From assembly GCA_037157565.1 (NCBI GenBank), contig JAZHRO010000003.1:73596501-73660500 (forward strand): 64,000 nucleotides of DNA, given 5' to 3'. Within the stretch, counting starts at the first letter, position 1. Each line of letters starts with the position of its first letter. The notes beneath the pieces are model-generated. The model worked only from the letters and a program-made list of their open reading frames with translations, did not search any database and was not told the DNA's origin. The DNA is from Thalassia testudinum (taxonomy: Eukaryota; Streptophyta; Magnoliopsida; Alismatales; Hydrocharitaceae). Made by a program: the position numbers and the translations under genes. This document shows, piece after piece, positions 13,001 to 22,166 of the stretch.

Positions 13001-13994
13001 TGGGCTTGTGTGCTTGTGGGTGTGCACCATTGTGGGCGTGAGCGAATGTGCCTTGGGAGGGCGAGAGGCCTGGGGGGCTGGGTTGAGCCGAATTGGCTCG
13101 AGACTATGAATTGATATGAAATGAACTAAAAACGAATGTAATTGACATTAGGCAAGGACTGAGTAGGGTCTGGTCCAACCCTAGTCTTAGGGTGCTGTGT
13201 ATCCTCGAAAGGTCCTTAGCACAAATAAAATAATTTTTTCTTAAAAAGTAAAAAAAAAATCCAGTTCAATTGAAAGTCTAAGGGAATTGAAAGAGAAGCT
13301 GATGGTTGTTAAGCTAAGTGTTCAAGGCTAAGGAAATGAAGAAGAACAGGCATGGAAGGAACTAAGAGAACAGGCACTAAGGGAAGAGAAGAAGGCAGGA
13401 GAAGGCTAAGGGAAAGAGAATAAGAGACAAGAAGAGAAGAAGGCAGGAATAGAAGGAGAGGTAAGACAGGAGCTCTCGAGAGAGAAGAAAATATAAGAAA
13501 GAGAGAAGAAGAGAGAGGCTGAAGAAACTAAATGAAGAATTATTTCTCTTGCATCATTTTAATTACTTTTTGTTCTTAATTGTAAAAAGGCATGTTTTAA
13601 TAGAACAACTTTTATTGCCTTAATTGCTTTGAAATAAAATAGAAAGCTAACATATTTACTTGTTAATAAAGTACATCATTTAAGTAAATATGTTTTTAAT
13701 ATGGAATTTTGTATATTCTTTATAGTTTAAATATTTTTGGCAAAATTCATGTTGTAAAAATCATCCTAGTTATACCTCCTAAACTTATAAGAAATACAAG
13801 AAAATTGGTGAATGTAGAAATTATTATACCTTCTAGTGAACGACCTGGACTCAACGAGTAAAAATTTCTAAAATGTTTGGTTAATTCGACCCTATACTGC
13901 ACAACCAACACAAATTCGAGTTAACTTAAGTTACTTCTACTCATAATTAAGTGAAATTAACTTAATTAGTAAGTTGAGTGAAAAGCATGCATCA
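10011..13994 (+). mobile_element. Solo LTR B, about 4.0 kb
   Basis: It starts TGATGGGACACTCATCA and ends GCATGCATCA. Perfect 5-bp target duplications TTCAC flank it (10006-10010 and 13995-13999). It is colinear with solo LTRs A and C. The TATA box is mutated to TGTAAATA (10759-10766). A short TA run lies at about 11520-11533 and a purine-rich tract at 13330-13515. No internal region is attached. It is inserted in the TE2 LTR. Confidence 0.9.
12876..12919 (+). promoter_or_regulatory. USE-like element plus TATA-like box, solo LTR B
   Basis: GTTCCACATCG (12876-12886) followed after 25 nt by ATAAAAAG (12912-12919). One base differs from the plant USE consensus. Confidence 0.45.
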
Positions 13995-14374
13995 TTCACC
14001 CCCTCCATCACCCCACCGGCCAACCCACCTCCACAGCTCCTTCTCTGTCATCGATAATCATCTACTGGCCACCATACACCTTCCACATGCCACCACTGAG
14101 TTCACTATCCCATAGCGAAGCTATTGAGCATTCTAATTAGGGCTTAGCGCCTATATCTTTTGTTTCAAATGCCTCACCGAACGATCATCGTCGTCGCTGT
14201 CTTCTCCATCTTGTTCTTGCACCTCCATGCTTCAAATCATTCCACTACAGCTTTCGATCGAAGCAGACCCGAGTCCTAAAGCATTTCAGGTGCTCAATTT
14301 AAGACCATGATTGCGTCTGTTGCTCCAATTGAAGGAGGTCATCCTGCTTCCTTCGTGCAAAGAATGGACTTGAT

Positions 14375-14419
14375 AGTCCCACATCGATGGGAGAGAAACC
14401 AACATGCACGCATATATTG
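14375..14419 (+). promoter_or_regulatory. USE-like element plus TATA-like box, TE2 LTR
   Basis: AGTCCCACATCG (14375-14386) is an exact match to the plant snRNA/7SL upstream element RTCCCACATCG. After 25 nt comes ATATATTG (14412-14419). Downstream, ttgtcacttgggcttatcac resembles the corresponding part of the solo LTRs (ttgttacatgggcttacca). Confidence 0.5.
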
Positions 14420-16432
14420 ATCTTGTCACTTGGGCTTATCACCTCCGAGAGCATCAGGGTGAGGTCCCTTACGCATGCTCCAATGCACGTGGCCTCACCT
14501 GTGCTCATGCCATGCGGGTCTAGTCGTGAGTTCGATTACCTGGATCCTTTTGGGTTTCTAATAGAGAGAGAAGAGGAAAGAAACAGGATGGGGGGTTTTT
14601 CTCTCCACTATTTAGCTAATCCTGAGGGACCTTTGACCCTGTGTTGTTGTGCTCTCTCCCTTGAGGCATGAAGAAGGAAAGAAGAAGAGGTCTCTGACTT
14701 TCTATTGATCCGATACCTTGAGCACTTTAGGCGTCCAAAGGCCTTGCGTATTCATCTGATATCTACTAGTGACTTAGTTCTGTTGGGTTATTTCATCTAG
14801 TTGACGTGGAATATTGGTTGATAATTACTGCTGAGATATTTGAGCTTAACATTGAAAGGGTTGATTAGTTATTCAAATCACCATTTTAACCCAATCTTTT
14901 TCAACATTGCTACTTGGTTTTATCTATATATCACCTTGAGTTGTTATCAAAGAAGTTTTGGTTATAATTCTTACATTTCTAATTAAATTGTGTTTGGTGA
15001 GATTAAATTGCAATTGATTGCTCCCTACGTTCGACCTAGGACTTTAAGTTCGAGTATATATTGTATTTGTTCTCATGCGATTTGACTTATACTTTGATGA
15101 AGTATTTAAAACATCAATTTCCTACATTAACAACCTCCCAACTCAGCACCTTTTGGAGCCAGCAAATGTCACTAATTCACTATGCATTCAGGAAATTACC
15201 CTGAAACAAACTCAATGAGTCCTAGGGCCAACGTCTACTTAATTTTTTGGGCTAGGTTAGTGTTTGTGTTAAAGGATTAAGTGAAGGATGTTAGGGGGGT
15301 TAATGGCCTTAAAATTCCAATGGAAATAGTGTGCTTAATTGGGTGTAAGGACCCAATGCCAAAACAAGTGTGCCTATGCAAGCAAGATTGAGATGTGTGA
15401 TTTTTAGAATTTAAATCTTGCTTTAATGGCTTTTAAAGTTTTCACTTGTTTACACCTTCAAACACGACACAAATATATGGGCACACGATTGGTGAAGACT
15501 AATTTTCTCTAAATCTTTTTGTGTGTCTATAAAATCAAAAACTCCCTAGTGTGGAAGATCTTACGGTGTGCAGCTTCTATTCAATGAATCCTCTTTAAGA
15601 TTTTGTAAAGAAGGGTCCAATAAAAACAATCACTGACTCTATCCTGATTGAAATCAAGTGAGCTTTTCAAAAAAATTAATTTCAAAAATTTTTGAGGACA
15701 GCGGATTACCTAAATTCATGTTTTTCCAAGTGGGTTTCAATCTGTCCAGAACTTCGTGATCAGTGCACAAGTTTATTGTGTTGATCAGAACAAGCACTAA
15801 TCAATTTTAAATGCAAAAGTATTCTTCAGTTGAAGTGTATATCATTTCAAGATATTTCGAGAAATATAAATTTCTCACAAATCTGAGCTATGCAGAGTTC
15901 GCAGTAGAAAGAACACCCTACAGATCTCTAGAACCTAAGATAGCCTTGCGCACTTCCAGTAGAAAATTTCTCACGGCCAAACGACAGTGAATTTAGCTTT
16001 AAAGTTTGAAGGGGAGTTCACCAACTAGAAGGAGAACCTCTGAAATTTTTCTCAAAATTTTTGGAGGTGTCTAGAATCCTTGAATTGTGTCCTCAATTTG
16101 AGTGCAGAAAATGACCTTGCAAAATTAATAGGTTGAAAACTTAGTGGTGGTGTTTTTCTTCGACAAACAAAGGAGGGTTTTTTTTCATAACACCACCATT
16201 TTTCTTTGTCCAAGGATGGGTAGTTACCTTTGGATCATGGGAAGAGAAGAGCAAGCCTTCAGGTTGATGGCGATCTTCTTCTTGCGCTTCCTTTTGATCC
16301 AACCCGACTCGTTCTACTCCCGTTGCCGATGAACATGGTTCTTGCAGCCACAAGAAGAGAGAGAAAAGAAAGTTAGATGACATAAGTATAAATAATGACC
16401 AAGAAAATGAAAGTGAATAACAAATCCTTTGC

Positions 16433-16451
16433 CTCCCCGACAACAGCACCA
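16433..16451 (-). promoter_or_regulatory. Primer-binding site of TE3 (tRNA-Asp type, decayed)
   Basis: The minus strand reads TGGTGCTGTTGTCGGGGAG, which is the TE7 site TGGCGCCGTTGCCGGGGAG with three C-to-T changes. It lies 5 nt inside the LTR end. Confidence 0.8.
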
Positions 16452-16456
16452 AAAAC

Positions 16457-17967
16457 TGACGTCCGCTGACGCATTTGGTTAAAAACATTCATTGTAGCGC
16501 ATTTTACGACGTCAATTTTACATAGAAAAATAATCGGATGTGAGTTCGAGTGTCAAACAAAGGGAGGCGACGTACTGAATCCACTAATTGCTTTCGTGTC
16601 ACAAAAATATCGCTTTTGATTTGCTTTCAAAAAGGAGAGAATGAGAAAGAGAGATATAGAGAGAGAGAGAATGGGGTATAGGGTTAGAGAATCATGATGC
16701 GGATAATATATCAAAGATGTATTATATTAATTATCAAATGTTATGATGAACCAAATATAGATGAATGCTTCAAATGAAAAACATGTACTACACTATCACA
16801 TAAAATAAAGCTAAGAAAAGGAAGAAGACTGCATCGAGGCAGCCACGGCGGTGGAGGAGCTTCTGTTGACGGCTTCAAGACCTTGGTTGGAGCCCTAGAA
16901 GGTGGTGGTAGCTCTAGGGTGTAAGTTTGGTGCAAGTTGGAGGGATAGGTCCCTCTTTATTGTTGAGGAGAGGGCTTAAATTCGTCACTGGGTCAATAGC
17001 GACATTAAAAATGTTCTAAAGACCCGTCGCATCTGTCGTCCTTCCCCTCGTCCTTGCGCCATCGTGCACACAATTGCCCTCCATGTGCATAGTGCGAGGA
17101 TCATTTAAGCCATCCGATCAAAGATCGAATGATTGGATTCAAACCTTACCCGTGCCTCAAGTTGTGCCCCGCGTGTGTCAGATGGGACGTGCTTTAGCGC
17201 ATGATCATGAGCATGTGAATCGAGTGGTTGGATGGCGCTCATCGTGCCAGATCGAATGGTCTAATTTCAATTGGCATGCTATGGGGGCGAAGTGGGATTC
17301 GATCCCTCACCTGGTGTATGCGGGCCGGAGGCATGACCAATGAGCCATCTTTGTGGATAATTGTGAAGATGTTGAGGTGCTGGAGCAGTGGTGACCATTG
17401 GATGCTGATCCAATGGTGTATCTTGCACGGAGGAGTTGTAGTTGCCTTAAACATGCGATGGAGGTGGCTTCTCAGTCATTGGATCAAGATCCAACGGCTG
17501 AGAGTAGAGGGCATGGATGATGCGGTGATGAAGGGCCAGTGTTGGGTGGCCTAGATGGCGGCACATGTCACCATCTGGGTCGTCCATCATCTTTTCTGTT
17601 GTAAAGGATTCTACGGTGCATAGATCGAGATGATTTCTACATTGCTGGACTACGATCGTCGCTCCTAATCCATCTGTATGGTCAAATTTTTTGTCCGAAG
17701 TTCATAAAGATGTTGCATTGCCCCCAGGCCATTGATCTTCTCGAGATTATTGTGGGAGCGACGGAGGTCAATTTGGGATGATTTTGAGTCTGTTGGGCTC
17801 CATTCATCGATTCGGATCCATCCAAATGGTTCGATCGCTCATTTGAGACCTGTTTCAATATGGACTTGTGCACATGGTCATTAAACATTGATTCTAAGCA
17901 ATCTTTAACATGAAATAATGTAGAAAGCATGCAATGCTCCCGAACCCACTATAATCTGACATTATCA
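16457..17967 (-). repeat. TE3 5' LTR
   Basis: It begins (plus strand) TGACGTCCGC next to the primer-binding site. A GA-rich microsatellite lies at about 16650-16672. Around 16996-17030 a GGGTC...GACCC inverted repeat sits where TE5 has its pre-TATA hairpin. ggatcaagatccaacg (17483-17498) resembles the TE5 LTR. The open frames at 16741-17554 and nearby overlap on both strands and look spurious. Confidence 0.55.
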
Positions 17968-18126
17968 CACAAGTACTCTCGAAATTGACCCTAATTGATA
18001 ATATTAACACTGAACATTGTAGAGTCATCAAAACCCATCCCCAAAGATATCCAATCCATTCCCCTATTCTAGCTCTCATCCCACCTCCATAGTAGAGGAC
18101 TGTCGGAAACTTATGTAACGGGACTG

Positions 18127-19381
18127 TTGAGGATTGCACAAGTCACTATTCCATTACTTGATATCCACAGTCTCAATCCCACCTCACCTGACTTATCCAA
18201 AAAAGTGGTGGATGACCCATCACAAGGGAAGGTAGTACTATATGAATGTGTGAGTGCCATAATCGAAAATAGTCTACCCCCTAAGAAATCTGATCCAGGC
18301 ACCCCGCTGATCCCCTGCAAGATCGGTGGTACAAATCTCAAGCGAGTTGTACTAGATCTTGGTGCTTTAGTCAATCTAATCCCAACTGCCCTATTTGAAA
18401 AACTATGGATTGGACAGGTAAAACCCGTTGATGTTACTCTGTAATTAGCTTATTGAATCGTAATCACCCCGATTGGGTTGGTAGAGGATGTGGTACTTAT
18501 AGTCAAGGATTTCAGCTACCTGGCCGATTTCCTAGTTGTTGACGTGGAGACGCCGCAACAGGTACAAGATATGCCTTTGATTTTGGGGAGACCATTCTTG
18601 ACTACTGCAGGAGCCATAATCAATTGTGAATCATGGCACATAATAATTGCCTTTGGAGATGAACGAACTGAGATCAATACTTTCGAGGCAGCTAATGGAA
18701 AAGGAAAATACTCAGCAGAACAACTAGGTTTTATTCAAGACCTCATGACCATATCATTAGTAGAAAACCTAGAACTAGAATTGGAAAATTTTCACATAAT
18801 GGATGATCCTGATTTAACCAAGCATAATTCAAATGACATGAGAGCAGTGGAGGCCTTCACCTTGGATCTTGAGGACATACCAAGTGATGTTGGGGAACAT
18901 GATGACACAGTGGGTTTAGATTTTTATTCCATGAATTTGGAGACTTTTTGTTGTTTTGAGGATCTCCAGGAATTGGGCTTAGCAGATATTAAGAGTGACC
19001 TCCACCCAGAGTATCAATCCTTTACAGAATCTAAGATAGATGATCCAAAAGGCACTGTCCAAACATTCACTTTTGATTGGGATGAAAACCATATTAAGGA
19101 TTCATTGGAAGACCCAATCTTTGAGTCATTTCTTGAGGAGATGATCTTGTAATCAGCAGAAAAGAATTAAGATGACTCATTGGATATCGATCCGTTAGAC
19201 CATATAGCACGAGAGGAACCATACATATGGGATATGCTAATTAGATTCACCTCTATTGGATTCTGGACCCCCGATGAGCTTATTTCAGAACTCCATAATC
19301 AACACATCTTTCAAGTGATTCCTTCGCAAAAACTCCATAAGAGCCATATAGAAAAGAATCAACTTGATCCATATCATAGAT
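18127..19381 (+). pseudogene. TE4 retropepsin with long acidic extension (interrupted by Tekay)
   Basis: The frame begins with an Athila-like VTIPLLDIHSL segment and a KKSDPGTPLIPCKIGG stretch. Then come the protease signature VVLDLGALVNLIP, VEDVVLIVKDF, and the second protease motif MPLILGRPFLTTAGAIINC (about 18570-18630). After the protease, roughly 200 codons are acidic (for example TLDLEDIPSDVGEHDD) and end with PDELISELHNQHIFQV. In-frame stops lie at 18442, 18454, 19150 and 19168, each explainable by C-to-T from CAA or CGA. No YxDD reverse-transcriptase box or integrase follows. The frame remains open across the Tekay target site to 27928. No ATG start can be assigned; upstream gag is lost. 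Confidence 0.8.
19377..19381. repeat. Target-site duplication of Tekay element, left copy
   Basis: TAGAT, identical to 27802-27806. Confidence 0.95.
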
Positions 19382-21985
19382 TGTAATGAGCGCGTGCCCC
19401 GGACGTCTTTTAAGACGTCTGGGAGGTGGGCCAGACGTCTGACCAAACGTCTGGGATCGTTTCCAGACTTCTGGAAATCAGTTATTCTGGCACGAGTCTC
19501 CGTCTGCGTGCCTCAGCGCGCAGGCCCGCGAATATCCGATATTCTCTGCGGCTGCAGACGCTCTGCCGCGTCTCTCCCTCCTCCTCGCGTGGCCTTAAAA
19601 GGGCACGCCTCCCCTCACTCCGTCACCACCGTCTCCTTTCCCTTCTCCTTCAGCCAGAGTGTGAGCGCAAGCACGAGGGCAGCAGCGGCCGCCGCAGTGA
19701 GCGCGGAGGAGGTGCGGCGTGCGAGAGTGGAGCTCTGCCGTGAGGGCGAGCTCGCCGGAGCGGCTTGGCTGGCGGCGGAGGGCGCAGGGGGCGCGGAACG
19801 ACGCGGAGAGGGACCTGCTGCAGTCTGAGCAGCAAGCACGCGAGGTACGACGCGGGCGGCGTCGCGAGTGGAGGCCGAGTAGCGCCCTGATTCTGGAAAA
19901 ATTTCCAGAATCAGACGTCTGGGTTGATAGGCAGACGGCGAGGACGACGTCTGGTAGGTCATACAGACGTCTGAAAGGTGTGTATTCCGCTTTCTTCTTC
20001 CTTCCTGTCGACTGACCGTACTGAGGGAGGCAGTTGGCTGTGCGCAGGTTTGCTGATTCGCCATCCTTTGCGAATCAGACGTCTGGAAGTTGTACCAGAC
20101 GGCGGGAGTGACCTCCAGACGTCCGAGGTGACCATCGAACATCTAGGAACTAGGACAGACGTCCCCGCAGACTTCTGGACGTCTGGGAAACCACGCTGAA
20201 TAGGTAATTCTCCGATCCACAGTTTCAGACGCCTGGAAGAAGTTCCTGACGTCTGATTGTGCACAGTATCATCTTTTTCGACCCGTTTAGGGCCCGTTCG
20301 GGCTCCGTTTTCCGCGATTTGAGTTGTGCTCTTTTCAGAATTAATTCCTCCACCCGTCTACTGTAGCTATACACTATTTTGAGACAATTCTTGTGTTTGA
20401 TCCTTGTGATAGGACCTCATTCAGTTGCAGTCTTGAGAGTTGTGGAGGCACGCGGGATTCCCGATCACGCCCCCATTACTCCCGTTGTACCTGGTAGAGT
20501 GGCTTAAGTTTATTATTACAATCTGTTAAAGTATGGAACCATAACTAGAATCTAGGACATTGCATGAATCCTAGGGCTGGAAAACTAGTTGTATGCTAGA
20601 TCCTAGGATGTGGCATGAACCCTAGGATGGAAAAACTAGTGGAATGTATAATACTGCAGTCTTCGAAAAATGGAAAGGAATATAAAGCTGCCTGTAAATT
20701 TAATTAACAGCTACCTGTTATGAATAAAGAAACATGATTGAGATCATGGATTGTGAGAACGTGAAACTGGAAAGTGAAACATATGATGTTCTGAGATAAA
20801 GAGCTGGAACCCTACGGGGAATTAGGAGTGGAACAACTGAAAAGAAAAAGGAATGGAACTGAGATGTAGTTTGTACTGTCTCTTGGGTACACAGTACCAA
20901 GGGAAGTACCTGTACCTGTTTAGTGCAGAGTGGGGCCAGCCACCCCAGGGACCCGAGGTTAGGATTGGCCGCTCTGTACTGACTTGTTGGCCCTCGTGTA
21001 CGTTGTACCGAGGAGAGCTACTAGTGTTAGGAGAGTACTAGCTACCCCACGGGCCCCGGGGTTCTGCTAGCCTCCTTCACCGACTTGTTAGGCCCACTAG
21101 GGCAAGCCAGGGTAGTCAGGCGAGGGTGCGCGGACTGTGGAGGGGCAAGGCCCCGGTTTGGTTACTGTGGCGGGGTTGGACCCCTGTTACTGAGAGGGCT
21201 CTACCCTGGTTCCCTGCTGTGCTTTGGGCACACCCGTTAACGGAAACGACTGACCGCGTGCCAGTGCGGGCTAGCTACTTGTGCGTTTATCGCGCGTGCC
21301 GTAGTCACCGTTACGTCAGTCAGTGACCTTGGGGTGGTTGACTGAGGGTAGGATCACCACGGGGGACTATCCCGGCGAGGAGAGCACCACGTGCTACTTC
21401 TACTTTTGGAAAAGACTGCAATTAAGATCGTTACCACGAGGACATTCGAGATCAAGTAAAGGATCTGAGAAATAAATGAAATAGTGAGAAAATTGAAAAA
21501 TATGAATAAAGGAAGTAATAGAACATAATAGCCACTGTACACTCTACTGTTGCCTTTAGTTAGTTTGCCACTCTTCTCAGCGTTTTGCTGACGTGTTACA
21601 CTCGTTACCTTTTTCAGGACCAGGTGTTTAGCAGCCAGGGTCGGCGGCTGCAGAGGACGCTGGGCCGAGTAGGGTCCAGTAGAGTTTACCACAGTCTTTT
21701 GTACCTCTTTTGTTTCTGTTCTAGTGAGTAGTTTTTGTTTCCGCTGTACTTTCTTTACCTGCAGTTCTTGTTATATGATAAATGATGTTCTACTGTTGTG
21801 GTGGTACCTACTGTAGTAGTTTCTTTCCTTACTGCTGTACTTTCTTACTGTTAGTTTTATTCATGCTGAATGTGGTTTATTTTACTGTCTTTTGGTTACT
21901 TCCTCGTTGGACGACTAGGTCTTGGGATTAGTTGAGTCGGTCCGGTTCTCGTGTCTCGTAGGGACTCAGGAACCGGGTCGTTACA
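19382..21985 (+). repeat. Tekay 5' LTR
   Basis: Ends TGTAA...TTACA. Position 19402 onward holds the palindrome GACGTCTTTTAAGACGTC, and two clusters (19400-19480 and 19905-20260) hold about sixteen copies or near-copies of CAGACGTCTG. A TATA-like ccttaaaagg lies at about 19591. GC-rich overlapping frames at 19364-20264 on both strands are LTR artefacts. Confidence 0.95.
19400..20262 (+). promoter_or_regulatory. Cluster of CAGACGTCTG palindromes in Tekay 5' LTR
   Basis: Perfect or near-perfect copies occur around 19402, 19416, 19430, 19442, 19911, 19948, 19964, 20077, 20116, 20155, 20178 and 20249. The core GACGTC is the C-box class recognised by plant bZIP factors (family knowledge). Whether a factor binds here is inference. 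Confidence 0.55.
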
Positions 21986-21988
21986 AGA

Positions 21989-22000
21989 TGGTATCACAGC
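21989..22000 (+). promoter_or_regulatory. Tekay primer-binding site (initiator tRNA-Met)
   Basis: TGGTATCACAGC, one mismatch from TGGTATCAGAGC, the usual complement of the tRNA-iMet 3' end in chromoviruses. It lies 3 nt after the LTR end. Confidence 0.9.
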
Positions 22001-22166
22001 AAGGTCGTCCCGAGAAGTGAATCAATTGACTGGAAAAAAACCAATTCACATGTTTATAACTAGAGTAGCCACCACAACATATCTCTTGACATGAGCTCTT
22101 AGAAGTTTCATTAGGTACCGTCTGTTTTGACATTTTTCGTTTTGTTTCGCATCTCCATTGTAGGAG

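Larger units (their letters stand above)
9411..15121 (+). mobile_element. TE2: plus-strand LTR remnant (broken by solo LTR B)
   Basis: Segments 9411-10010 and 13995-15121 form one LTR interrupted by solo LTR B. Supporting signs are a TATAAAC box at 9491-9497, a C-rich leader-like segment, a USE-like promoter at 14375-14419, and near the 3' end the U5-like string ctccctacgttcgacctagg (15022-15041), found in the same place in TE5. The LTR seems to end at AAAACATCA near 15121, where a TGGCGCC primer-binding site is expected but absent. Sequence switches there to the inverted leader of TE3. The beginning lies left of TE1, outside the window. Confidence 0.55.
15122..17967 (-). mobile_element. TE3: 5' part of a minus-strand Athila-like element
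   Basis: Read on the minus strand: LTR (17967-16457), primer-binding site (16451-16433) and about 1.3 kb of leader (16432-15122), cut off just before the place where TE5 has its ORF start. The leader resembles the TE5 leader at 40109-41270 and the remnant at 54530-55708, for example through a shared gccaacgtctact block. No coding region remains. The right LTR boundary is chosen because the minus strand then starts TGATAATGTCAGATTAT, a terminal inverted repeat as in the other LTRs. Another ATCA end near 18028 is possible. Confidence 0.55.

Noticed and set aside
14375..14560. A snRNA, 7SL or tRNA-derived gene downstream of the USE-like element, with a B-box-like gagttcgattacc at about 14529
   Set aside because: The transcribed region matches no RNA gene that I can recognise and has no tRNA fold; only the promoter-like pair is supported.
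16141..16488. 115-codon minus-strand frame at the TE3 leader
   Set aside because: It runs through the primer-binding site and has no recognisable domain.
19364..20264. Frames of 100-175 codons on both strands, with counterparts at 25153-26191
   Set aside because: GC-rich Tekay LTR sequence; the frames are not kept between the two LTRs and no domain is recognisable.
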